From contig CALXMT010000003.1 of the NCBI GenBank assembly GCA_944389545.1, positions 62,001-126,000 of the forward strand: a DNA stretch of 64,000 nucleotides, given 5' to 3'. This document shows positions 1 to 7,336 of this stretch, in pieces (position 1 is the first letter of the stretch; the number at the start of each line of letters is the position of its first letter). A model generated the notes under the pieces. That model was not told the origin of the DNA. It ran no database searches and saw only the letters and a program-made list of their open reading frames with translations. Origin of the DNA: an uncultured Kiritimatiellota bacterium (GTDB taxonomy: Bacteria > Verrucomicrobiota > Kiritimatiellia > RFP12 > DVOR01). The position numbers and the translations under genes were made by a program.

Positions 1-68
1 AGAGGCCCGTAGGGCCGAACGGTGAAGTGCCCAGGCCCTTGCGTTCCTTGATGTCTTCGTGGAAAACT
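1..68 (+). repeat. Hairpin-tail repeat, A-type (cut by window edge)
   Basis: Right half of an A-type hairpin-tail element. The inner stem GGCCC-GTA-GGGCC, the linker GAACGGTGAA, the right arm GTGCCC and the closing arm CCCTTGCG are present. The tail GATGTCTTCGTGGAAAA follows. The left half lies outside the window. Full A-type copies are at 3357, 35178, 59257 and 59684. Confidence 0.8.
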
Positions 69-83
69 TCCCCGGGCTTTTTG

Positions 84-97
84 GTAGCATATAAAGG
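84..97 (+). promoter_or_regulatory. Possible -10 box of a leaderless transcript
   Basis: TATAAA at 90-95 ends only 4 bases before the ATG at 100. No Shine-Dalgarno sequence and no good -35 box are visible. If this is the -10 box, transcription would start at or beside the start codon, giving a leaderless mRNA. Confidence 0.3.
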
Positions 98-99
98 TT

Positions 100-543
100 A
101 TGGTGCTTTATCTGATTCGTCATGGGACGTACGCCTCGGGGGAGATAGACCCGGGGCTTTCGCCGTTCGGCGAGGCGCAGGCGCGGGCCGCGGGGCGTTT
201 CCTGCGGGCGCAGGGGGCGCGGCCGGAGGTCGTGCTGACAAGCGGTTATCGACGGGCGCGGGAGACCGCGGCGCTCATCCAGGAAGAACTGGGGACGACG
301 CTTGACCCGGTGGAAAGCCGCGACTTCTCGCCCTCCGGCGACGCGGAGACGATGCGCGCGATTCTCGAGGGCTTGGGTGCGAACGAGACGCTCGTGGTGG
401 GCCATATGTGCTCGATCGGGGAGTTGGCGTGGACGCTTTGCGCGGCGGCGCCCCATGTTTTCGGCACGTGCATGATTGTGGCGCTGGAGCGCCAAGACAA
501 CGACTGGCGTCTGCTTTGGGCGCAACGGATGGAGACGGTATGA
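100..543 (+). CDS. Histidine phosphatase family protein (SixA-like)
   Basis: 147-residue single-domain histidine phosphatase of the SixA/phosphoglycerate-mutase-like superfamily. The catalytic RHG motif is at residues 7-9 (nucleophile His8), the arginine cluster RRAR at 51-54, and the second active-site histidine in VVGHM (His102). There is no signal peptide, so it acts in the cytoplasm. SixA in E. coli removes phosphate from histidine phosphotransfer domains; the substrate here cannot be read from sequence. The stop codon overlaps the ATG of the following symporter (ATGA), so the two are translationally coupled. The family call is secure; the SixA-level assignment rests mainly on small size. 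Confidence 0.88.
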   Translation: MVLYLIRHGTYASGEIDPGLSPFGEAQARAAGRFLRAQGARPEVVLTSGYRRARETAALIQEELGTTLDPVESRDFSPSGDAETMRAILEGLGANETLVVGHMCSIGELAWTLCAAAPHVFGTCMIVALERQDNDWRLLWAQRMETV

Positions 544-1919
544 GCGAGGGTAAACGCGAATCGTTGGCGACGAGTCTGGGCTTCCTGCTGGTGTCGGCAG
601 GGTGCGCCGTGGGGTTGGGGAACGTGTGGCGTTTCCCTTACATCGTGGGCGAGGGCGGTGGCGCGCTCTTCGTGCTGATGTACATCGTCTTCTTGTTGAT
701 GTTTGGTCTGCCGATGATGGTGGCGGAGTTCTCGATTGGCCGCGCGGCGCAACGTTCGCTGGCGACGGCCTACACGGTGCTGACGCCGCGTCCGGGGCCG
801 TATCGGGCCATCTCGAAGGCGCAAATCGCGGGCAACTGGTTGCTGATGATGTATTACACCACGGTGGCGGGCTGGATGCTGGCCTATCCGGTGGCGCTGT
901 TGTGCGGGTGGTTCGACTTCGGCGACCCGGAGGGGTTCTTTGGGTCCTTCACCGGCAATGCGACGGCGCAACTCTTCTGGATGGCGGTGGTGTGCCTCTT
1001 CGGTTTCGGCGTCTGCGCGCTGGGGTTGGAGAAGGGCGTGGAGAGCGCGAGTAAGAAGATGATGGCGGCGCTCTTTGTGCTTCTCTTCTGTCTGGCGGGT
1101 TATGCGCTGACGCTCGACGGCGCCGGCGCGGGCTTGAAGTTCTACCTGATGCCCTCGCTTGAGCCGCTCAAGGAGCGTCCGCTCTTCGACATCGTCTTCG
1201 ACGCGCTGGGACAGAGCTTCTTCACGTTGTCGCTGGGCATCGGCTCGATGGCCATCTTCGGCAGTTACACCTCGCGGCGCTACACGCTTCCCGGGGAGTC
1301 GGCGAAGATCATCGGCATCGACACCTCCGTGGCCTTGCTCTCGGGCCTCATCATCTTCCCGGCGTGTTTCGCCTACGACGTCCGCCCGGACCAAGGGCCG
1401 GACCTCATCTTCATCACGCTCCCCAAGGTCTTTGCGCAGATGCCCCATGGACTGGGCGTTTGGGTGGGGTCGGCCTTCTTCGTGCTGTTGGCGTTGGCGG
1501 CGCTCACCACGGTCATCGCGGTCTTTGAGAACATCATCGCCATGACGATGGAGGCGCGCCAGTGCACGCGCCACAAGGCCATCAAGCGCAACGCGCCAAT
1601 CCTCTTCCTCCTCTCGATTCCCTGTGCGCTGGGCTTCAACCTGCTCTCCTTCATCAAGCCGCTTGGCGAAAAGAGCACCATCATGGACCTGGAGGACTTC
1701 TTGGTCTCGAACGTTGCTCTGCCGCTGGGTTCCTTGGCCGTGCTCATCTTCTGCACCAGCCGCCGCTACTGGGGGTGGAACAACTTCCTGAAGGAAGCCA
1801 ACACGGGGCGCGGCCTGCGCTTTGCCAACGCCCTGCGCATCTACATGACCTACATCCTGCCCACCATCCTGGTGGTGGTCTTTGTGTTGGGTATTTACGT
1901 CAAGTTCTTCCGTTCGTGA
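540..1919 (+). CDS. Sodium-dependent transporter, NSS (SNF) family
   Basis: 459-residue polytopic membrane protein of the neurotransmitter:sodium symporter family, which takes up amino acids or related amines with Na+. The family signature GLGNVWRFPY lies at residues 25-34 in the first membrane segment, followed by GGGALF. About eleven hydrophobic segments follow and the length is typical of bacterial members. The ATG at 540 overlaps the upstream stop by four bases; an in-frame start at 408 would add 44 residues lying inside the phosphatase gene, so it was rejected. The MFS gene starts one base after the stop, implying one transcript. The substrate is unknown. Confidence 0.93.
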   Translation: MSEGKRESLATSLGFLLVSAGCAVGLGNVWRFPYIVGEGGGALFVLMYIVFLLMFGLPMMVAEFSIGRAAQRSLATAYTVLTPRPGPYRAISKAQIAGNWLLMMYYTTVAGWMLAYPVALLCGWFDFGDPEGFFGSFTGNATAQLFWMAVVCLFGFGVCALGLEKGVESASKKMMAALFVLLFCLAGYALTLDGAGAGLKFYLMPSLEPLKERPLFDIVFDALGQSFFTLSLGIGSMAIFGSYTSRRYTLPGESAKIIGIDTSVALLSGLIIFPACFAYDVRPDQGPDLIFITLPKVFAQMPHGLGVWVGSAFFVLLALAALTTVIAVFENIIAMTMEARQCTRHKAIKRNAPILFLLSIPCALGFNLLSFIKPLGEKSTIMDLEDFLVSNVALPLGSLAVLIFCTSRRYWGWNNFLKEANTGRGLRFANALRIYMTYILPTILVVVFVLGIYVKFFRS

Positions 1920-1920
1920 T

Positions 1921-3132
1921 ATGCGTCTGCGTCGAAACTTTCTCTTCTCCTTCCTCTTCCTGCCGCGCACGCCCGCGCCGATCCGCGCCCGCGTGGCCAT
2001 CTGTTGCTCCTTCTTCATCCAGGGCGTGACCTTCGCCACGTGGTGCTCGCGCATCCCCGACATCCGCGACCGACTCTCCCTCAGCGAGGCCGCGCTGGGC
2101 ACGCTCCTGTTGGCGATTCCCATCGGGCAACTCATCTCCATGGCGCCCAACGGCCTCTTGGTGGCGCGTTTCGGGAGCCGGCGTATGCTGTTGCTTGCGG
2201 GCTACCTCTATCCCGCCGTCCTGCTCTTCCTCGGCTTCGCGCCCAACGTCGCCTCCCTCGCCGTGGGACTGCTCCTGGCCGGCTTCGCCGCGAACCTCTC
2301 CAACACCGCCGCCAACACCCAGGGCGTCCAACTGGAACACTACTACCGCCGTTCCATCATCGCCCTTTTTCATGGTATGTGGTCGCTTGCCGGCCTGGCC
2401 GCCGTCGGCCTCGCCATGTTGCTGGGCCGCTTCAGCGTGCCCACCTGGGCGCACTTCGGCGGCGTGGCCCTCGGGGCGTGGGCCCTCCTCTCCTGCTCCG
2501 GGGGCGCGTTGCTGACCTTCGACCGCGCCCCCGCGCCCTCCTCCTCCGCCCCGCGCCGCGGCTCGGCCTGGCGCCTCACGCCCTTCCTCTTCTGGCTCGG
2601 CATCGCCTCGCTCGGTTGCATGGCCTGCGAAGGCACCATCTACGACTGGGGCGGCGTCTACTTCCGCGACGTCCTTGATGTCCTCCCCGCGCACCAGAGC
2701 TACGGCTACTTCGCCTACCTCTGCACCATGGTCTCCGGACGCTTCGTGGCCGACCGCATTGTCAACCGCCTGGGTCCTCGCCGCGTACTCTACGCGTGCG
2801 GCTTCTTCATCTCCGGCGGATTGGCCCTTGCCGTGTGCGCGCCCCTCTTCGGCGGGATGGCCGCGATGGTCGGCGCGATGGTCGGCTTCGCCCTCGTGGG
2901 GTGCGGCACCAGCGCCGTCGTGCCGCTCTGCTGCGGGTTGGCCGGCAAAGCGCCGGGCGTGCCGCCTAGCATCGCCATCGCCCAAATCTCCACCATCGGC
3001 TTCTTCGGCTTCCTCGCCGCCCCGCCCTTCATCGGCTACGTCGCCCACGCCGCCAGCCTCCGCCTCTCCTTCACCTTCATGGCCATTGTCGGCTTGTTGG
3101 TCCTCCTCGCCACCCGCCGCCTCCGTCTTTAG
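1921..3132 (+). CDS. MFS transporter (YbjJ-like)
   Basis: 403-residue major facilitator superfamily permease with about twelve hydrophobic segments. The first segment reads FFIQGVTFATWCSRIPDIRD and is followed by LSEAALG and GQL, a pattern seen in the YbjJ/sugar-permease-like branch. A short charged loop (FGSRRM) follows TM2 as expected for MFS. The ATG at 1921 lies one base after the symporter stop. The alternative in-frame start at 1882 lies inside the symporter. Third gene of a three-gene operon; its substrate cannot be inferred. An E-type hairpin/heptad repeat begins at the stop codon. Confidence 0.88.
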   Translation: MRLRRNFLFSFLFLPRTPAPIRARVAICCSFFIQGVTFATWCSRIPDIRDRLSLSEAALGTLLLAIPIGQLISMAPNGLLVARFGSRRMLLLAGYLYPAVLLFLGFAPNVASLAVGLLLAGFAANLSNTAANTQGVQLEHYYRRSIIALFHGMWSLAGLAAVGLAMLLGRFSVPTWAHFGGVALGAWALLSCSGGALLTFDRAPAPSSSAPRRGSAWRLTPFLFWLGIASLGCMACEGTIYDWGGVYFRDVLDVLPAHQSYGYFAYLCTMVSGRFVADRIVNRLGPRRVLYACGFFISGGLALAVCAPLFGGMAAMVGAMVGFALVGCGTSAVVPLCCGLAGKAPGVPPSIAIAQISTIGFFGFLAAPPFIGYVAHAASLRLSFTFMAIVGLLVLLATRRLRL

Positions 3133-3200
3133 GGGCGGCTTGTGCCGCCCCGGAGAACGGAGAACGGAGAACAGAGAACAGAGCGCGCGGCAAGCGCGCG
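3132..3200 (+). repeat. E-type repeat: hairpin, GGAGAAC heptads, hairpin
   Basis: Perfect hairpin GGGGCGGC-TTGT-GCCGCCCC (3132-3151). Four to five imperfect GGAGAAC heptads follow (3152-3182), then a second hairpin with arms CGCGC and GCGCG (3184-3198). Other copies are near 15142 (inverted), 20215, 26669 and 59641 (truncated). Confidence 0.75.
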
Positions 3201-3237
3201 ACAGGCGGAGCCGTGGCTGGGAGGGTTGGTGTGCCAT

Positions 3238-3268
3238 GTCCTATTCGTACTATAGGTCCTATTCGTCC
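3238..3268. repeat. Direct repeat GTCCTATTCGT x2
   Basis: GTCCTATTCGT occurs at 3238-3248 and again at 3256-3266, with ACTATAG between. The unit period is 18 bases. Function unknown. Confidence 0.5.
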
Positions 3269-3298
3269 TACCACGTCGCCTTAGTGTGAATTTTACAC

Positions 3299-3340
3299 CA
3301 CGCCCATCGCACGGTAAGCGCGATGGGTGTGGGTGTTTTT
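3299..3340 (+). terminator. Probable rho-independent terminator
   Basis: Arms CACGCCCATCGC (3299-3310) and GCGATGGGTGTG (3320-3331) pair over 12 bases with one G:U. A short GG/TG stretch and TTTTT (3336-3340) follow. It could end the sixA-NSS-MFS transcript. Confidence 0.55.
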
Positions 3341-3356
3341 CAGGAAAACATGGAAA

Positions 3357-3447
3357 CGCAAGGGATGGGCACGGTAATGAGGCGCAACGCGCCGAACGGT
3401 GAAGTGCCCAGGCCCTTGCGTTCCTTCGTGTCTTCGTGGAAAACTCA
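3357..3447 (+). repeat. Hairpin-tail repeat, A-type
   Basis: Complete copy. P1 arms are CGCAAGGG (3357-3364) and CCCTTGCG (3413-3420). P2 arms are GGGCAC (3367-3372) and GTGCCC (3404-3409). P3 is GGCGC-AAC-GCGCC (3381-3393). The tail TTCCTTCGTGTCTTCGTGG follows. It lies just upstream of the nifU-like promoter. Confidence 0.85.
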
Positions 3448-3465
3448 CCGCCCCGCTGATTTTGC

Positions 3466-3523
3466 TTGCGGGGTGGGGGCGGTGCGCGGTATAATGGAGG
3501 GGACTTTTCAATCAAAGGAGGAA
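3466..3523 (+). promoter_or_regulatory. Sigma70-type promoter and RBS of the NifU-like/GGGtGRT operon
   Basis: -35-like TTGCGG (3466-3471), 18-base spacer, perfect -10 TATAAT (3490-3495). A strong Shine-Dalgarno AAAGGAGGAA (3514-3523) lies three bases before the ATG at 3526. The RBS fixes that start. Confidence 0.7.
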
Positions 3524-3525
3524 CC

Positions 3526-4239
3526 ATGAGTTGTCCCTACGCTTGCTCGAGCGAAGTCGAGCACATGATCCCGGTCGCCAAGGGCGCCAAGCACGCGCCC
3601 GCCCCGATCCCTGAGGAAGGGAAGTGGGTGAAGGCCTATGAGACGAAGGACATTTCCGGCCTGACGCACGGCGTTGGCTGGTGCGCGCCCCAGCAGGGCA
3701 CCTGCAAGCTGACGCTCAACGTCAAGGAAGGCGTCATCCAGGAAGCCCTCGTCGAGACCATCGGCTGCTCCGGCATGACCCACTCCGCCGCCATGGCCGC
3801 CGAAATCCTGCCCGGCAAGACCATCCAGGAAGCGCTGAACACCGACCTCGTGTGCGACGCGATCAACACCGCCATGCGCGAGCTCTACCTCCAGATCGTT
3901 TACGGGCGCACCCAGAGCGCCTTCTCCGAGGGCGGCCTGCCCATTGGCGCCGGCCTGGAAGACCTCGGCAAGGGCCTCCGCTCTCAGGTGGGCACCATGT
4001 TCTCCACCAAGCAGAAGGGCGTGCGCTACCTCGAAATGGCCGAAGGCTACGTCAAGCGCATCTTCCTCGACAAGAACAGCGAGGTCTGCGGCTATGAGTT
4101 CGTCCACCTGGGCAAGTTCATGGAAGCCGTCAAGAAGGGCCAGGACGCCAACGAGGCGCTCAAGGCCTGCACCGGCACCTACGGCCGCGTGACCGAGGAG
4201 CAGGGCGCCGTGAAGTCCATCGACCCCCGCCACGAGTAA
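3526..4239 (+). CDS. Iron-sulfur cluster assembly scaffold-like protein (NifU N-terminal type)
   Basis: 237-residue cytoplasmic protein resembling the NifU/IscU scaffold fold, on which Fe-S clusters are assembled. Cysteines occur at positions expected for such proteins: near the N terminus (SCPYAC), in GWCAPQQGTC, in ETIGCSGMTHSAAMAAEIL, and later in DLVCDAI. The strong RBS sets the ATG at 3526; an earlier in-frame start at 3466 precedes the -10 box and was rejected. A GGGtGRT protein gene follows 12 bases downstream with its own RBS. The pair is a known conserved neighbourhood whose biochemical job is, as far as I know, undefined. The scaffold role is inferred from family resemblance. Confidence 0.85.
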   Translation: MSCPYACSSEVEHMIPVAKGAKHAPAPIPEEGKWVKAYETKDISGLTHGVGWCAPQQGTCKLTLNVKEGVIQEALVETIGCSGMTHSAAMAAEILPGKTIQEALNTDLVCDAINTAMRELYLQIVYGRTQSAFSEGGLPIGAGLEDLGKGLRSQVGTMFSTKQKGVRYLEMAEGYVKRIFLDKNSEVCGYEFVHLGKFMEAVKKGQDANEALKACTGTYGRVTEEQGAVKSIDPRHE

Positions 4240-4251
4240 GGAGGAAGCACC

Positions 4252-5250
4252 ATGGCACTCTTTGAATCCTACGAACGCCGCATCGGTCAGATCCAGCCCG
4301 TCCTCGACAAGTATGGCATCAAGTCCATCGAGGAATGCCGCGAGATCTGCAAGGCCAAGGGCTTCGACCCCTACGAAATCACCGAGAACATCCAGAAGAT
4401 CTGCTTCGAGAACGCCAAGTGGGCCTACACCGTCGGCGCGGCCATCGCGCTGAAGAAGGGCTGCACCAAGGCCGCCGACGCCGCCGAAGCCATCGGCGAA
4501 GGCCTCCAGGCCTTCTGCATCCCCGGCTCCGTCGCCGACGACCGCAAGGTCGGCCTCGGCCACGGCAACCTGGGCGCCATGCTCCTGCGCGAAGAGACCA
4601 AGTGCTTCTGCTTCCTCGCCGGCCACGAGTCCTTCGCCGCCGCCGAGGGCGCCATCGGCATCGCCATGAAGGCCAACAAGGTCCGCAAGGAGCCCCTCCG
4701 CGTCTGCCTCAACGGCCTCGGCAAGGACGCCGCCTACATCATCAGCCGCATCAACGGCTTCACCTTCGTCGAGACCGAGTTCGACTACTTCACTGGCAAG
4801 CTGTCCATCACCAACGAGATCCCCTTCTCCGATGGTCCCCGTGCCAAGGTCCGCTGCTACGGCGCCGACGACGTCCGCGAAGGCGTCGCCATCATGTGGC
4901 AGGAGGGCGTGGACGTCTCCATCACCGGTAACTCCACCAACCCCACCCGCTTCCAGCACCCCGTCGCGGGCACCTACAAGAAGGAATGCGTCCTCGCCGG
5001 CAAGAAGTACTTCTCCGTCGCCTCCGGCGGCGGCACCGGCCGCACCCTCCACCCCGACAACATGGCCGCCGGCCCCGCCTCCTACGGCATGACCGACACC
5101 ATGGGCCGCATGCACTCCGACGCGCAGTTCGCCGGCTCCTCCTCCGTGCCCGCGCACGTCGAGATGATGGGCCTCATCGGCATGGGCAACAACCCCATGG
5201 TCGGCGCCACCGTCGCCGTCGCCGTCGCCGTTGAGGAAGCCTCCAAGTAA
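4252..5250 (+). CDS. GGGtGRT protein
   Basis: 332-residue protein of the family named after its GGGTGRT motif, here at residues 259-265 in a long, very conserved-looking C-terminal block rich in Gly, Met and Ser. Cysteines are scattered through the chain (in EICKAK, KCFCFLAG and VRCYG). No signal peptide or membrane segment is seen. It is the second gene of a two-gene operon with the NifU-like scaffold: RBS AAGGAGGAA overlaps the upstream stop, and a strong terminator follows. The neighbour suggests a link to Fe-S metabolism, but the molecular function of this family is not established and I do not assign one. Confidence 0.9.
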   Translation: MALFESYERRIGQIQPVLDKYGIKSIEECREICKAKGFDPYEITENIQKICFENAKWAYTVGAAIALKKGCTKAADAAEAIGEGLQAFCIPGSVADDRKVGLGHGNLGAMLLREETKCFCFLAGHESFAAAEGAIGIAMKANKVRKEPLRVCLNGLGKDAAYIISRINGFTFVETEFDYFTGKLSITNEIPFSDGPRAKVRCYGADDVREGVAIMWQEGVDVSITGNSTNPTRFQHPVAGTYKKECVLAGKKYFSVASGGGTGRTLHPDNMAAGPASYGMTDTMGRMHSDAQFAGSSSVPAHVEMMGLIGMGNNPMVGATVAVAVAVEEASK

Positions 5251-5265
5251 GGCCCCCACACCCCC

Positions 5266-5304
5266 AAAAAAGACCCCGAGCCACCCGGCTCGGGGTCTTT
5301 TTTT
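5266..5304 (+). terminator. Rho-independent terminator after the GGGtGRT gene
   Basis: A-tract, perfect 11-bp stem GACCCCGAGCC-ACCC-GGCTCGGGGTC (5272-5297), then seven T residues. The flanking A-tract makes it potentially bidirectional. Confidence 0.92.
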
Positions 5305-5335
5305 GTCCCTTCACAGTGCCCGAACCGCTCCGGAA

Positions 5336-5461
5336 CCCTATAGGGATCGGCCATGGACCCCTATAGGGCCTCACTATGGACCACTATAGGGTCTCACCAC
5401 CGACCCCTATAGTGGTCGACCTCGGACCCCTATAGGGTCTCTCCTCGGACCCTATAGGGTT
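5336..5461. repeat. Array 1: six CTATAG-centred palindromes at 23-bp period
   Basis: CTATAG occurs at 5338, 5361, 5384, 5407, 5430 and 5452, spaced 23, 23, 23, 23 and 22 bases. Each sits in a GACCCCTATAGGGGTC-like palindrome (some arms CCAC or GTGG) with variable spacers such as GACCTCGGACC. No gene overlaps it. Related arrays are at 51533 (inverted spacer strand) and 59433. Confidence 0.85.
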
Positions 5462-5597
5462 TCGACCTCACCCCTTGCGTTTCTTGCCGCTCTTCAGGGC
5501 CTGTTTTGGGGACCGCCCAGTGCGACTAAACATTCGCGTCCCCAAACTCCCAATCACACATTCTACGTGTGGTCAATAACGTCTGGAGCAAGAGTGC
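5462..5597. other. Non-coding stretch before the low-G+C island
   Basis: No supportable gene, promoter or terminator. Base composition begins to drop toward the island here. The 5251-5849 gap otherwise holds a terminator, the 23-bp palindrome array and a B-type hairpin-tail element. Confidence 0.5.
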
Positions 5598-5704
5598 CCA
5601 AGGAAAATTGGGCCCGCAAAGACGCAACGCTTGCAGGAAAGATGGGGCGCTAACGCCGGGCGCACGGTCGTGTACCTCCCGCACCCAACTTCCCTGCGCC
5701 AGAA
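5598..5704 (-). repeat. Hairpin-tail repeat, B-type
   Basis: Inverse orientation. The tail complement GCAAAGACGCAA is at about 5615. P1 arms are GCAGGAAAG (5633-5641) and CTTCCCTGC (5689-5697), with GGGGCGCTAACGCC between. The inner stem is degenerate. A closely similar copy in the same orientation lies at 7637, so the two bracket the 5.85-7.34 kb gene pair as direct repeats. Confidence 0.75.
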
Positions 5705-5849
5705 GGGGATAAGAAAGCTTGGACTCACCTTGAGGCATTCGCAAAGACTGTCAAAGTGTTCCCACCACGAAGGCACACAAGAATTGCCAACACGGAGCGC
5801 TCGGTTGTGTACCCCACGTTTCTATACCAAGTCTTTGGTTTGAGGTGCT

Positions 5850-6176
5850 TCAACATCCCTCAAAGAGGCCGCAGATGAATGCAACAGAGAGAATAATGAG
5901 TAAAAGAAATCCATAAAATAACGCTCTGGCGCATCCCATACATCCGCTGTCGACTTTGATGACTTGTGGTCTCACGGGGTACGCTTTAGCCAGCTGGGCC
6001 ACTGCGGCCCGCTCTCGGGCTCGCTCTTGGGCATCTAGCAATTCCCCGCAGAAACGGCACTTCTTTGCCGTAGCCACGATTTATTCCCCACAATAGGGGC
6101 AAGGTTTTGTTTGCGTGTTTTGCCTGGTGTTTGAGGATTGCAACCGGTTCTTTAAGAAATCGTCCGATACTGACAT
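5850..6176 (-). pseudogene. Zinc-ribbon membrane protein gene interrupted by in-frame TAA
   Basis: Reading the minus strand from the ATG at 6176 (GGGAT-type RBS) gives 31 codons ending in KPCPYCGE. An in-frame TAA (6081-6083) follows, then the same frame continues IVATAKKCRFCGELLDAQE to 5850. Two CxxC knuckles separated by about ten residues form a standard double-CxxC zinc ribbon, in which the residue after CGE is commonly Glu, so GAA to TAA is the simplest lesion. The C-terminal part has CMGC and one membrane segment (FYGFLLLIILSVAFI). If only the downstream part is made, a GTG at 6077 without a clear RBS gives 75 residues. Alternatives are readthrough or an assembly error. Confidence 0.65.
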
Positions 6177-6217
6177 CGTTTATCCCTTTGCTTGCTTCAA
6201 AATCCGTGGACAATTGT

Positions 6218-7336
6218 TCAGTTCTGCATGAGTGCGCGGACACAGAATAAGGCGATTAGGCCCACTATGCCAATAATCAGCCAAAGGTTTTTCATGCCCT
6301 TTTCCCGATCATCTGCGAACCCTTTTTGGGCAGACTCCGCCAAGTGTTTTCCCGCCAAGGTGTTTAGTTTTGGGGTGGTGGCCAACCAGGCCGAAAAGTC
6401 CTTGCCAATGAGTTGCGCGGGGGCAGATTCGATGAAGGCCTCCAGCGTGTCCAAATCGGTCTCCAACATGTTTAGGTCGGGTACGGGTTGGCCGTCATCC
6501 AATAGTGACAGAGAAAGCGGCCAGCGCAGTTGCTTTATCTCATTCATATAGGCGTTGAGTGCGCTTCGAAGCATTTTCACCTTTGCGGTTGTACCGCTGG
6601 TGGGCGCCAGTGTCTCGCATTCTTTCAACGCCTCGCACAAGGCTTGGCGCGCCTTTCTTGCCCTTTCGTAAACGGCCAGGAGCGCGGGGTGTGCCGTCAA
6701 TGCCAACTTCACCACCGCTTCGGTTTCTCCGCTGTCCGCGAAGAAAACCTTCGGCAGTGTATCCAACGAGGACAATGCGGGGAGATTAACTTTCAGCCAT
6801 TCTTCTTCTGTGGCGGATGGCCGTTCCTCGCCATAGACTATGAGGGGAACTGCGTCCCCGCAAGGCAATGCCGCCGTGAAGCGAAAGATGGCGCGCAACA
6901 ACCAGGCGGTGTGTTGGGCCGCCTCCGTTGACTCCATACGCAACGCCGTGCCATTGATTGCCACACAGATTGTCGCGGCATCTGCCATACTGTTTAGCAA
7001 GGCATCGAGTTCGGCTTTGTTCTCCAATGCTCTTCGCCCAAAAGTCTCCGGCTCCAAGTCCTCTTCCGCATTCAAGAAGGCCAAGGCATAGATCGACTGC
7101 GGCAAATCCCACAGGGCGACGGTCTCCGTTATTTGATCTTGCCGCGCCTCCCACACTTGCCGGCGCTCGTGTTGTGTGACATCACCACGACGCATCGCCT
7201 GCGCCGTGCGCAACGCCGTCAAGGAGTCCGAAGAGGGATCCCACACCCATCCAGGTTGTTTGCTCGAAAAGACCGCATCAAATCCGCGGACAAGTTTATT
7301 GCTCGCGCCATCCAAGCAGACAATGACTGTGCTCAT
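6218..7336 (-). CDS. Uncharacterised membrane-anchored protein, possibly a degenerate GTPase
   Basis: 372 residues, not recognised as a named family. RBS GGAGAAA fixes the ATG at 7336; the 92 in-frame codons further upstream look non-coding. Residues 1-25 (IVCLDGASNKLVRGFDAVF) resemble a beta strand plus P-loop with the GK[ST] lost. WDLPQ (76-80) sits where a DxPG switch might be. A hydrophobic strand AATICVAIN (120-128) and PLIVYGEER follow, then a helical region. The final 24 residues form one membrane helix (LWLIIGIVGLIALFCV). This could be a nucleotide-binding-dead TRAFAC-like GTPase, which is weak inference. It lies in a lower-G+C island between direct B-type repeats, upstream of the broken zinc-ribbon gene. 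Confidence 0.7.
   Translation of the reverse strand: MSTVIVCLDGASNKLVRGFDAVFSSKQPGWVWDPSSDSLTALRTAQAMRRGDVTQHERRQVWEARQDQITETVALWDLPQSIYALAFLNAEEDLEPETFGRRALENKAELDALLNSMADAATICVAINGTALRMESTEAAQHTAWLLRAIFRFTAALPCGDAVPLIVYGEERPSATEEEWLKVNLPALSSLDTLPKVFFADSGETEAVVKLALTAHPALLAVYERARKARQALCEALKECETLAPTSGTTAKVKMLRSALNAYMNEIKQLRWPLSLSLLDDGQPVPDLNMLETDLDTLEAFIESAPAQLIGKDFSAWLATTPKLNTLAGKHLAESAQKGFADDREKGMKNLWLIIGIVGLIALFCVRALMQN

Noticed and set aside
246-2150. A 634-codon antisense frame over sixA and the symporter
   Set aside because: Arg/Glu/His/Gln-rich with no motif, whereas the plus strand encodes two clear families with translational coupling.
3508-5259. A 583-codon antisense frame over the NifU-like and GGGtGRT genes
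   Set aside because: Composition artefact (Gly/Asp/Val/Leu only). Both plus-strand genes have strong RBSs and family motifs.
5336-5461. CRISPR array
   Set aside because: The repeated unit is a 14-16 bp palindrome with 7-9 bp spacers at a 23-bp period. There are no 25-35 bp repeats, no unique 30-bp spacers and no cas genes.
5631-5843. A 70-codon plus-strand frame in the gap before the zinc-ribbon gene
   Set aside because: It begins inside the B-type hairpin repeat, has no RBS and its translation has no protein-like pattern.
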